NCBI GenBank assembly: GCA_003156495.1
Contig: PMHC01000286.1
Coordinates: forward strand, 1-10,917
Source: Acidobacteriaceae bacterium
GTDB lineage: Bacteria; Acidobacteriota; Terriglobia; Terriglobales; Acidobacteriaceae
Reading direction: 5' to 3'
DNA length: 10,917 nt
Positions 1-6,106 of this stretch are shown here, piece after piece; positions within the stretch are counted from its first letter, which is position 1, and every line of letters starts with the position of its first letter. The notes beneath the pieces were generated by a model. That model saw only the letters and a program-made list of their open reading frames with translations, did no database searches and was not told the DNA's origin. The position numbers and the translations under genes are program-made.

Positions 1-516
1 GAACATGAGCTGGTAGATCATGTAGGTCTGCTCGGGAATGGTCGCCGCGTAATCGGGATTGGGATTGAGCGAGACGCCGCGCAAGAACAGATGCTCAAAG
101 CCGCCGATGAAGGCGTTGCCGTGACCGAAGGCCAGCGAGTAGCCGACCAGCGCCCAAATAATGGTCACCAGCCCCATCATGGCGAAGCTCTGCATCATGG
201 TGCCCAGAATGTTTTTTTTGCGCACCAGACCGCCGTAAAACAGCGCCAATCCAGGGCCGGTCATCAGCAGCACCAGCGCCGAGCAGATCAGCATCCAGGC
301 GTTGTCGCCGGCCGACTGCGCACTGGCCGACGCGGTCTGCGCGTTCTGGACGGCCTGCTGCAAAGCGGCGATCTGCGCCTGCGTGGCGGGAGTTTGCGCG
401 GTTGAAGTTTGCGTGGTGGAAGCGGAGGGAGCTGCGGCTGAGGTTTGGGCAAAAGCCAGTGCGGGGATTCCTAGTACAAGAAAAAAGAAGGACCAGCGGA
501 TCGAACGACAGATCAT
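1..516 (-). CDS. amt: Ammonium transporter (Amt family), N-terminal part, runs off left edge
   Basis: This is the first 172 codons of an ammonium channel; the 3' part lies outside the window. Residues 1-23 form a signal peptide (hydrophobic FFFLVLGIPALAFA, likely cleavage before Q24), as in AmtB-type proteins whose N-terminus is periplasmic. Residues 24-70 are an Ala/Ser/Thr/Gln-rich linker that may be partly helical. The Amt core starts at about residue 71 with GDNAWMLICSALVLLMTGPG, then LALFYGGLVRKKN and WALVGYSLAFGHGNAF (residues 121-136), and the visible part ends in a TYMIYQLMF motif typical of the next helix. The ATG at 514-516 has a GGAG about 12 bases upstream; an in-frame GTG four codons earlier is possible. 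It lies downstream of the P-II gene on the same strand, the classic glnK-amt pairing, so P-II probably gates this channel. The family call is firm; substrate and regulation are inferred from the family. Confidence 0.95.
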   Translation of the reverse strand, partial: MICRSIRWSFFFLVLGIPALAFAQTSAAAPSASTTQTSTAQTPATQAQIAALQQAVQNAQTASASAQSAGDNAWMLICSALVLLMTGPGLALFYGGLVRKKNILGTMMQSFAMMGLVTIIWALVGYSLAFGHGNAFIGGFEHLFLRGVSLNPNPDYAATIPEQTYMIYQLMF

Positions 517-727
517 GAGGAATTTCACTCCAAACAGGCATGGGCCAGGCGACATGAGATTCCATCGCCGGGGCGAGAATACGACAAGCCTCGCCCGAGG
601 CAATGAACGCCCGCCTTCTTTTGCAGAAATAAAGATTGAGTAAAATATTCCATGACGCCCATAAGGATTCCATGAAGAAATCGGATTCGCTATGGATTAC
701 TTATGGCTTTTGTGATCGAGAGCGGTT

Positions 728-746
728 TTGACGCAATCGTCGTCAA
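728..746. promoter_or_regulatory. Palindrome TTGACG-N7-CGTCAA upstream of amt
   Basis: Perfect 6-bp inverted half-sites (728-733 and 741-746) are separated by 7 bases, about 210 bp upstream of the amt start. The geometry would suit a dimeric regulator, or a weak RNA hairpin. No known operator is recognised and chance is possible. Confidence 0.2.
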
Positions 747-805
747 CGTTTTGAAGAATCTCTCGCCAAAACCAAAGCATTGCAAATTCGATTGTGATTA
801 TGGCG

Positions 806-827
806 CACCAATGGCGTTGCCATGGTG
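806..827. other. Short hairpin in the P-II/amt gap
   Basis: CACCA and TGGC pair with GCCA and TGGTG around a GTT loop, giving nine base pairs with one bulged A (811). There is no T-tract on either side, so it is not a typical intrinsic terminator. It may stabilise or process the P-II transcript. Function is unknown. Confidence 0.35.
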
Positions 828-850
828 GTATCGGCGCGGTTCGTCGGTGC

Positions 851-968
851 TTAGAGCATTTTTACCAATTCTGTAGAGTGCCGAATTGTACTGAAGGTTG
901 CCGCTCACTGATGTTCGCGTCAACTCGGCGATCCTGAGTTCTATACACCTTTGGTAAAAATGCTCTAA
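851..968. repeat. Inverted-repeat element, copy 1 (MITE-like)
   Basis: Perfect 18-bp inverted ends: TTAGAGCATTTTTACCAA at 851-868 and its reverse complement at 951-968. They enclose about 82 bp with no ORF, including a small hairpin (AACTC at 922-926 with GAGTT at 936-940). A second element with the same ends lies at 9620-9744. Size, lack of coding capacity and conserved ends suggest a non-autonomous mobile element or an intergenic repeat family. No clear target-site duplication is visible. The right end overlaps the P-II stop codon (965-967). Confidence 0.7.
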
Positions 969-1303
969 ATGGCGGCTTCGCCGCGCTCGTCGTTGCGGAT
1001 GCGGATGGCCTCGGCGACCGGGCTGATGAAGATTTTGCCGTCGCCGATGTGGCCGGTGCGGGCCGCGCCGAGAATGGCGTTGACCACCTTATCTTTCAGC
1101 GCATCGGTGGTGACGATCTCCAGCTTGATTTTGGAGATGAGGTCGATGGTGTATTCGCGGCCACGGTAAAACTCGGTGTGGCCCTTTTGGCGGCCGTGGC
1201 CGCGGGCTTCCAGAATGGTGATGCCTTCAACGCCGGCTTCAAGCAGCGCTTCTTTAACGGCGTCAAGTTTGGAGGGCTGGATGACAGCTTCGATTTTTAG
1301 CAT
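965..1303 (-). CDS. glnB: Nitrogen regulatory protein P-II (GlnB/GlnK)
   Basis: A complete 112-residue P-II signal protein, the normal family length. P-II trimers sense 2-oxoglutarate and ATP/ADP and bind targets such as Amt channels and glutamine synthetase regulators. The T-loop signature is present (GHGRQKGHTEFYRGREY, residues 35-51), with Tyr51, the residue uridylylated in proteobacteria, and Tyr46. The second signature TGHIGDGKIFISPV is also intact. The start at 1301-1303 (MLKIEAVIQ) matches the usual family N-terminus; an upstream in-frame ATG would add 15 atypical residues. A GGGG about 8 bases upstream could serve as a weak ribosome site. The neighbouring amt gene favours a GlnK-like role, but sequence alone does not separate GlnB from GlnK. 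The stop codon lies inside the inverted-repeat element, yet the protein ends at the canonical AAI terminus, so nothing seems lost. Confidence 0.96.
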   Translation of the reverse strand: MLKIEAVIQPSKLDAVKEALLEAGVEGITILEARGHGRQKGHTEFYRGREYTIDLISKIKLEIVTTDALKDKVVNAILGAARTGHIGDGKIFISPVAEAIRIRNDERGEAAI

Positions 1304-1392
1304 AGGCGGACCCCGCGTGGACAACTTATATAACTGGCCATGAACCATAGCACGCCTGCCCGGAGGATGGCGAGCGGCGCGCCGAATCGGCG

Positions 1393-1398
1393 TATAGT
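1393..1398 (+). promoter_or_regulatory. Possible -10 box for a leaderless nuoB transcript
   Basis: TATAGT ends six bases before the nuoB ATG (1405), so transcription from it would start at or next to the A of the start codon. No good -35 hexamer is seen around 1370-1375, and the only Shine-Dalgarno-like bases (GTGGGA) overlap this box. Weak evidence. Confidence 0.25.
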
Positions 1399-1404
1399 GG
1401 GACT

Positions 1405-1980
1405 ATGATTGGCGCGGCTGAACACGACCGCTATCTCTTCGGCGCGCTGGAGAGCAGCGCGAAAAACCGCCTGAAGGTGGCCGAGGCCGACTACGGTTTC
1501 GAGGCCCCAGAGGGCATACTGCTGACCTCGCTCGATCTGACGATCAACTGGATTCGCAAAAATTCCATATGGCCGGTGACCTTCGGGCTGGCCTGCTGCG
1601 CTATTGAAATGATGTCGACCGGCGCGGCGCGCTTCGACATTGCGCGTATGGGCGCGGAGGTCTTTCGCCCTTCGCCGCGACAATCCGACTTGATGATCGT
1701 GGCCGGCCGGGTTTCGCAAAAGATGGCGCCGGTGTTGCGCCGGCTTTACGACGAGATGCCCGAACCCAAGTGGGTGATTTCGATGGGCGCTTGCGCCACA
1801 TCGGGCGGCGTCTTCAACAATTACGCCATTGTGCAAGGCGTCAATCAGGTGGTTCCGGTCGATGTGTACGTGCCCGGCTGCCCGCCGCGTCCCGAGCAAC
1901 TGCTCTACGCGCTGACGCTGTTGCAGGAAAAGATCCAGCACGAGCGGCATAGCTTGCGGAAGACGCTGAATCTCGAGTAG
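1405..1980 (+). CDS. nuoB: NADH-quinone oxidoreductase subunit B (NuoB), stand-alone gene
   Basis: A complete 191-residue NuoB, the Complex I peripheral-arm subunit that holds cluster N2, the last iron-sulfur centre before quinone. The four N2 ligands are present: adjacent Cys64-Cys65 in TFGLACCAIEMM, Cys130 in MGACATSGGVFNNY, and Cys159 in VYVPGCPPRPE. Spacing and length match the family, so the protein should be functional. It acts at the inner face of the cytoplasmic membrane. In most bacteria nuoB sits between nuoA and nuoC; here the neighbours are a divergent P-II gene and a secreted propeller gene, so it is separate from any nuo operon in this window. It could complete a main operon elsewhere, or belong to a second Complex I set. 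The start gives a normal N-terminus; the ribosome site is weak. Confidence 0.95.
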   Translation: MIGAAEHDRYLFGALESSAKNRLKVAEADYGFEAPEGILLTSLDLTINWIRKNSIWPVTFGLACCAIEMMSTGAARFDIARMGAEVFRPSPRQSDLMIVAGRVSQKMAPVLRRLYDEMPEPKWVISMGACATSGGVFNNYAIVQGVNQVVPVDVYVPGCPPRPEQLLYALTLLQEKIQHERHSLRKTLNLE

Positions 1981-2108
1981 CGAAGCAGATCGCAAAAGCG
2001 CCTCGCCTCCTTCCCCATTCGTCTGCGAGAATAAACTCGACGCATTCATGGCGTGGGCCGCGTGTCTTTGTCTATCCTGAATAAAAATAGAGGGAGTTTT
2101 TTGCCTGC

Positions 2109-4145
2109 ATGATCTGTTTGCGGGGTTTCCCATTTGCGCTGCGCCGGGGAAAGATTCCGGTCTGGTTTTTCTCGCTCCTCGTTGTTCTCGTTTCCGCGCC
2201 CTTTGCATTGGCGCAGGAGCGCTGGACGGGCATCGGACCGGATGGCGGCGACGCGCGCGCTTTCGCTTCGGCGCCGGATCATCCCGAGCATCTCTATCTG
2301 GGCACAACCAATAGCTGGCTTTATGAGTCGCTCGACGAGGGCGCGAGTTGGCGCCGTCTAGCCCGATTCGATCGCGCCGACGGTCTGGTGCTCGATAGCA
2401 TCGTGGTCGACGCGACCGATCCGGCGACGATTTACGTTGGCGCCTGGAAGAACTCCGACGACGGCGGCCTGTGGATCAGCCACGACGGCGGCAAAAGCTG
2501 GACGGAGTCGCCGGCCTTCAAGGGGCAGGCGATTCATGCGCTGGCGCAGGCGGCTTCCGATCCACACTTGCTTTTTGCCGGAACCCTCGAGGGCGTTTAT
2601 CGCTCGGCCGATAGCGGCGCTACCTGGACCGAGATCAGCCCGCGCGGCAGTCGCGAAATTCACGAGGTCGAGTCGCTGGCCGTCGATCCGAAAAATTCCG
2701 AGATCATCTACGCCGGCACCTGGCACCTGCCGTGGAAGACCGTCGATGGCGGCAAGAACTGGCGCAACATCAAGCAGGGAATCATCGACGACTCCGATGT
2801 TTTCTCGATCATCGTCGATCCCGTGCGCACGCATATCGTCTACCTGAGCGCGTGCAGCGGCATCTACAAAAGCGAGAATGCTGGCCTGCTCTTCCACAAA
2901 ATTCAGGGCATTCCTTCTTCGGCGCGGCGCACGCGCGTGCTGATGCAAGACCCGAAAAACCGCGAGATCGTTTACGCCGGCACCACCGAGGGGCTCTACA
3001 AAACCGTCAACGGCGGCAAAAATTTCCGGCTCATGACCGACGACGACGTGGTGGTCAACGGCGTCTACGTTGACCCCGCCAATTCAAATCATGTACTGCT
3101 GGCTACCGACCGCGGTGGCGTCAGAATCAGCGACGACGGCGGGGCGAGCTTCACCGCCTCGAATCATGGCATCTCGGAGCGCAAAATCGCGGCACTGCTG
3201 GTCGGCCGCAACGATCCGCGCCAGATTTACGCTGGCGTGGTCAACGACAAAAACTACGGCGGCGTCTTTCATTCATCCGACGGCGGCGCGCACTGGGAAC
3301 AGTTGGTCGCCGGGCTGGACGGTCGCGACGTTTTTTCGCTGGCCGAAAGCAGCGATGGAATCATCGTTGCCGGAACCAGTCACGGAATCTTCGCTCTGGG
3401 CACGGAGGCCGACGACTCTCCCGTTTGGCGGCCGCGCAACGCCATCGCCAATACGGTTTTGAAGATGGCCACCGAAAAGCTCATGGGCACGCGCGTCAAT
3501 ATCGAAAAACAGGTGCAGGTGCCGACCATCGAGCTGGAAAGCCTAGTGAATGCCGTCGATGCTTCCGGGCCGGTGTGGGCGGCGGCGACCAACTACGGGC
3601 TGCTGACCAGCCGCGACCGGGGCACGACCTGGCAGGGCGGGCCGGTGGCCGGCAAGGGCAACTTTCTATCGGTAGCCGTGCTTGGCGACCAGATGGCCGC
3701 GGCGCAAGCCGATGGCGTAGCCGTCTCCCATGACGCAGGTAAAAGCTGGTGGCCGATGGGCGTGCCGACCATGCTCACGCGCATCCATCGCGTCGCCTTT
3801 TCGCCCGACGGCACGCTCTGGCTGGGCGCGCGCGAGGGCGTCTACTACACACGCGATCTGGGCAAAAGCTGGATGTGGATTCACCGGCTGCCCTTCCGCG
3901 ACATCGACGACCTGAGCTACGACCCACAGTCGCGGCGGATGCTTGTCAGCTCGCGCTCAAGCGACCAGGTCTACGCCATCGACTCTAAAAACATGACTTG
4001 GGAGTTTTGGCGCGCCGGCTACAAGATCGCACTGATCCGCTCGGCGGGAGACCATCTGGTTGCCGCTTCGCTCAACGATGGCGTCGTCGTTGGCCCCAAA
4101 CTGCCTCCGCCCGCGCCCGATGAGAGCACAAGCCCCAAGCCGTAG
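2109..4145 (+). CDS. Secreted Asp-box (BNR/sortilin-like) beta-propeller protein
   Basis: A 678-residue exported protein made almost entirely of Asp-box repeats. A signal peptide covers residues 1-35 (hydrophobic VWFFSLLVVLVSAPFALA, cleavage before Q36). About eleven Asp-box loops of the form S/T-x-D/N-x-G-x-x-W/F follow, near residues 74, 124, 166, 211, 255, 299, 341, 389, 501, 540 and 581, mostly 40-50 apart. The gap at about 400-500 has an irregular stretch (RPRNAIANTV to IELESLVNAV). This pattern is that of sialidase, VPS10/sortilin or Ycf48-like propellers; eleven units would suit two tandem propellers. I see no enzymatic residues typical of sialidases, so a binding or scaffold role is more likely than hydrolysis. 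The C-terminus is Pro-rich (KLPPPAPDES). AGGGAG at 2091-2096 lies 12 bases before the ATG. It starts 128 bp after nuoB and is probably a separate unit. Confidence 0.9.
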   Translation: MICLRGFPFALRRGKIPVWFFSLLVVLVSAPFALAQERWTGIGPDGGDARAFASAPDHPEHLYLGTTNSWLYESLDEGASWRRLARFDRADGLVLDSIVVDATDPATIYVGAWKNSDDGGLWISHDGGKSWTESPAFKGQAIHALAQAASDPHLLFAGTLEGVYRSADSGATWTEISPRGSREIHEVESLAVDPKNSEIIYAGTWHLPWKTVDGGKNWRNIKQGIIDDSDVFSIIVDPVRTHIVYLSACSGIYKSENAGLLFHKIQGIPSSARRTRVLMQDPKNREIVYAGTTEGLYKTVNGGKNFRLMTDDDVVVNGVYVDPANSNHVLLATDRGGVRISDDGGASFTASNHGISERKIAALLVGRNDPRQIYAGVVNDKNYGGVFHSSDGGAHWEQLVAGLDGRDVFSLAESSDGIIVAGTSHGIFALGTEADDSPVWRPRNAIANTVLKMATEKLMGTRVNIEKQVQVPTIELESLVNAVDASGPVWAAATNYGLLTSRDRGTTWQGGPVAGKGNFLSVAVLGDQMAAAQADGVAVSHDAGKSWWPMGVPTMLTRIHRVAFSPDGTLWLGAREGVYYTRDLGKSWMWIHRLPFRDIDDLSYDPQSRRMLVSSRSSDQVYAIDSKNMTWEFWRAGYKIALIRSAGDHLVAASLNDGVVVGPKLPPPAPDESTSPKP

Positions 4146-4159
4146 AACGGCAGAGGAGC

Positions 4160-4202
4160 TTCGCCCCCGAAGCTGCAAAACAAATCTTGCAGCGGGGGCG
4201 AA
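4160..4202. terminator. Hairpin between convergent genes (possible bidirectional terminator)
   Basis: TTCGCCCCCG (4160-4169) pairs with CGGGGGCGAA (4193-4202). A 3-base bulge separates this from an inner CTGCAA/TTGCAG stem around an 8-base loop. It lies 14 bases after the propeller gene stop and 43 bases from the response regulator stop. The stem is strong but there is no proper T-tract on either strand, so the terminator call is moderate. Confidence 0.5.
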
Positions 4203-4245
4203 AGGCCCTTTCGTCCATGATCCTGTAGGGTAGGCGGAAGGCCTT

Positions 4246-4671
4246 TTAGGAGGCCGCGGCGAATTCCTGCATGGGCAGGACGCGCTGCGCGCCCTTGCGC
4301 GGGCCGCGCTTGCGTGCGCTCATCACCTTGATGCGCTCCAGCAGCTCCTGCGTGGAACAGTTCTTGCGCGTCAACATCGCGTCGGCGGCGTGAATCTCGG
4401 TGCTGGTGCCCTGCACGTCGCTGAGCAGAATCATGGGGACGTGACCGGCGATCTGCTTCAGCCGTTCCACCAGTTGGCTACCGCTCATCTGCGGCATCTG
4501 GGCGTCGGCCAGCACTAAGTCGACCTGTGGTACGGAAGAAAAGACCGTAATCGCTTCCTGGCCGTTCGAGGCTGCCAGTACGCGGTATCCGTTGGTGGAA
4601 AGCATGAACCGGAGTACGGAAAGCTCCTGCTCATTATCGTTGACGCACAAAATCACTTTCTTTGGACGCAT
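4246..4671 (-). CDS. Single-domain response regulator (CheY-like receiver)
   Basis: A 141-residue stand-alone receiver domain with no DNA-binding or enzyme output domain. The phospho-acceptor is Asp56 in DLVLADAQMPQMSG. The acidic pocket near the N-terminus reads VNDNEQE, so the first of the usual two acids is Asn11 and the second is Asp12. The switch Ser is Ser84 (MILLSD). The conserved Lys region reads DAMLTRKNCS in place of the usual LxKPF, putting Lys103 one place late and losing the Pro. The C-terminus has a basic tail (SARKRGPRKGAQR) followed by a hydrophobic end. Such short receivers with a KRGP tail are common in acidobacteria as I recall; their partners are mostly unknown. The start at 4669-4671 gives a normal receiver N-terminus; the AGGAG upstream is about 14 bases away, rather far. 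No histidine kinase is adjacent. Confidence 0.88.
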   Translation of the reverse strand: MRPKKVILCVNDNEQELSVLRFMLSTNGYRVLAASNGQEAITVFSSVPQVDLVLADAQMPQMSGSQLVERLKQIAGHVPMILLSDVQGTSTEIHAADAMLTRKNCSTQELLERIKVMSARKRGPRKGAQRVLPMQEFAAAS

Positions 4672-5433
4672 GGTAGGGGGGTATGCTCCTTCTATTAATG
4701 TTTGAGGCCGCTTTTCAGACAACAACTCTCCTGTCCCGCTTAGGAGCAGGTTTTGCCAGTTGCTGATTGTCGGTCTGCTGCCGGAGAAGAGAGCGCAGTT
4801 CTTTCTAAAGACGGCTCGATTTCTTGTGGCCCGCGCATTGGCTTGCAACTGGTAGGGTTGCAGCTTATTGCCTCGGCCGGAAATCGTCTTGCAATCCTTT
4901 GGACGACGTAGGCTTTCTTTCCCGATAAAATGCTCAGTCCTCAGCCCGCTGCTTGATTAAAGCTTTGTAACTTTGAACTTTGCTCAACGAGTTTGAAGAG
5001 TACGTTCATCGGAGAATCGAGGGAAGAGGGAAAGAGAAGCGAAAACGTCGGTGAAAATCCGCGTGTAACAAGTGGAAAATGTCTAGAACCAATACATTCC
5101 GTTACTTACGTGTGGGGCGCGCTGTTGAAAGCATGTGCATCGCGACAGGAAAAGCAGACGTTTTGCTGCAAATCAGGTGCGATCGTTTTAGCCGAGAACT
5201 CCGACCCTCGCCGCGATGATTTTATGAGGATGAAAAAAATCTCATGAAAAGGTTGCGCGCGCCTATTCACTCGCGACGCTTGCGCGGCGGCAAACGAACT
5301 TTGCTCTATGGACGCTGCTCGAAGTTGCCGATTTGCGTGATGGTTTTTGCAGGGGCGAAGAGATAAAAAGAGGGCAGTGAACAGGATCTTCATCTGTTCA
5401 CTGCCCTCTTTTCACTCTTCACTGTCCGGTGGT
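4672..5433. other. Gene-poor interval between response regulator and small ORF
   Basis: I see no protein gene I can support in most of this 762-bp stretch. Near the regulator it should hold that gene's leader, including a CTCCT/AGGAG hairpin (4728-4746). Three CTTTG units, 7-8 bases apart, lie at 4963-4982. Short plus-strand frames (4993-5247 from a TTG, and a 40-codon frame at 5244-5366) lack convincing ribosome sites or family resemblance. The interval ends in the strong terminator at 5366-5412. Confidence 0.5.
5366..5412 (-). terminator. Strong intrinsic terminator with 19-bp perfect stem
   Basis: AAAAGAGGGCAGTGAACAG (5366-5384) is the exact reverse complement of 5394-5412, with a 9-base loop. 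On the minus strand it starts 21 bases after the stop of the 83-residue ORF and ends in a run of five T, the form of a factor-independent terminator. The A/T tracts flank both sides, so it could also stop plus-strand transcripts. Confidence 0.85.
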
Positions 5434-5685
5434 TTATAGCGCGATCAGCGGCCGCGGCAGGCGTGGCTTGGCGCGGTCGAGAAAGAGCCGCAGACGCAGC
5501 GCATCGGCGCGCTCGGCGGCCACCAGACGCATTTGACGGCGGATGTGGTCGATATCGTCCAGATGGTCCAATTGCGCCTCGTCGAAGTTGGCGTCGCGCT
5601 CCAGGCGCTCAATCCGTTCCTCAATCGTTTTCCGGAATCGGGGGCTGATTTCAAAAGCTTCTTGAGTTGCGCATTGAGTTGCCAT
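5434..5685 (-). CDS. Small conserved-looking hypothetical protein, charged and helical
   Basis: An 83-residue protein of unknown function. The middle (residues about 15-70) is rich in Glu, Asp and Arg with Leu/Ile spacing that suggests a long amphipathic helix or coiled coil: FRKTIEERIERLERDANFDE, then a DDIDHIRRQM stretch and RADALRLRLFLDRAK. There is no signal peptide, membrane segment or recognised domain. Three things favour a real gene: a GAGG 8 bases before the ATG (5683-5685), an excellent terminator just downstream, and protein-like composition, whereas the overlapping frame reads Ser/Trp/Arg-rich noise. The end is Pro/Arg-rich (PRLPRPLIAL). It appears to be a single-gene transcript. 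Confidence 0.7.
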   Translation of the reverse strand: MATQCATQEAFEISPRFRKTIEERIERLERDANFDEAQLDHLDDIDHIRRQMRLVAAERADALRLRLFLDRAKPRLPRPLIAL

Positions 5686-5852
5686 GATGAATACCTCGCA
5701 GTGGAAAAGGCCAAGGTTGGAATTTTTTCATTTCCAACCTCAAGTTTTTCCTTATTACTGCCGATAGTACCGAGGTGTGAATTTTTACGCTAGATTACAG
5801 TGTCGCAAGAGTAGCTGCACTAACGTAACAAGATGTATAAAAACGAGACAGT

Positions 5853-5879
5853 GCGGGCAACCGCGCCGGCGAAGAGCCG
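5853..5879 (+). other. Two adjacent hairpins, one with a GNRA tetraloop
   Basis: GCGG-GCAA-CCGC at 5853-5864 is a stem with a GNRA-type loop when read on the plus strand, followed by CGGC-GAAGA-GCCG at 5867-5879. They sit in a GC-rich island (about 5851-5925) inside AT-rich DNA. This could be part of a structured RNA, but I recognise no known class. Confidence 0.25.
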
Positions 5880-5978
5880 CAGATAGCGACCCGTAAGGCT
5901 GAATTTCAACCCCGCGAATCATAATCTGTAAATTTTAATGTCGGATAAAGCGCGCTGGTACCGTGACCAGATTGTAGT

Positions 5979-6037
5979 GTTGTGGTTCTCCGGTCTCAAA
6001 ATCGAGACCTGGGGCACCCTCGATGACAGAAATTTAA
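5979..6037. repeat. Intergenic box repeat, copy 1 (GGTCTC hairpin plus GGGGCACCC)
   Basis: Begins GTTGTGGTTCTCCGGTCTC and ends in GGGGCACCCTCGATG and AAATTTAA. GGTCTC (5992-5997) pairs with GAGACC (6004-6009). A near-identical copy lies at 9553-9614. No ORF is involved. It is an interspersed palindromic repeat of unknown role, read in the same orientation in both places. Confidence 0.7.
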
Positions 6038-6106
6038 GCAGTCACGGAGCTCAGAATCGAGAGTGGGGACAGACTTAGCGGTACAAACTTAAGCAGTCAC
6101 GGAGCT
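6034..6106. repeat. 18-bp direct repeat, 55 bp apart, ending at the VWA gene stop
   Basis: TTAAGCAGTCACGGAGCT occurs exactly at 6034-6051 and again at 6089-6106. The second copy overlaps the stop codon of the VWA gene (6105-6107). The spacer contains GAGTGGGGACAGACTTAGCG. It looks like a partial tandem duplication or two ends of a degenerate repeat unit. Confidence 0.75.

Larger units (their letters stand above)
517..964. other. 448-bp gap between P-II and amt genes
   Basis: No coding sequence is supported here. The part next to P-II is occupied by an inverted-repeat element (851-968). A hairpin lies at 806-827 and a TTGACG-N7-CGTCAA palindrome at 728-746. A longer minus-strand reading frame that spans the amt start is out of frame with the transporter and is treated as a shadow. 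I looked for a sigma-54 promoter (GG-N10-GC) ahead of amt on the minus strand and saw none. The gap is long for a glnK-amt pair, so amt may have its own promoter. Confidence 0.6.
5686..6104. other. AT-rich interval with hairpin cluster and repeats
   Basis: No protein gene is supported in these 419 bp. Positions about 5715-5850 and 5925-5945 are AT-rich and presumably hold the promoter of the small ORF on the minus strand. Between them is a GC-rich patch with two short hairpins (5853-5864 and 5867-5879). From 5979 to 6106 the sequence consists of repeats described separately. Confidence 0.5.

Noticed and set aside
95..673. 192-codon minus-strand frame covering the amt start
   Set aside because: It is out of frame with the ammonium transporter, whose signal peptide and membrane motifs are unmistakable.
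1297..2307. 336-codon minus-strand open frame across the nuoB locus
   Set aside because: It is antisense to a clear NuoB, is rich in Arg, His and Gln with no domain, and arises from GC-rich third positions.
2109..4145. Regular spacing of GACGGCGGC-like DNA motifs, checked as possible tandem or CRISPR repeats
   Set aside because: They encode the Asp-box D-G-G loops in frame; the DNA between them varies like coding sequence.
5030..5090. Resemblance to a cobalamin riboswitch (CGGTGAAAATCCG)
   Set aside because: Only one short motif fits; the following GCCCC and ACTG parts of the B12 box are absent and no cobalamin gene is near.
4993..5247. 84-codon plus-strand frame
   Set aside because: It starts at TTG with no ribosome site, has no recognisable pattern and low protein-like quality.
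5244..5366. 40-codon plus-strand frame ending at the strong terminator
   Set aside because: The nearest GAGG is about 14 bases from the ATG and the peptide is an unremarkable Arg-rich string; the terminator is better explained by the minus-strand gene.
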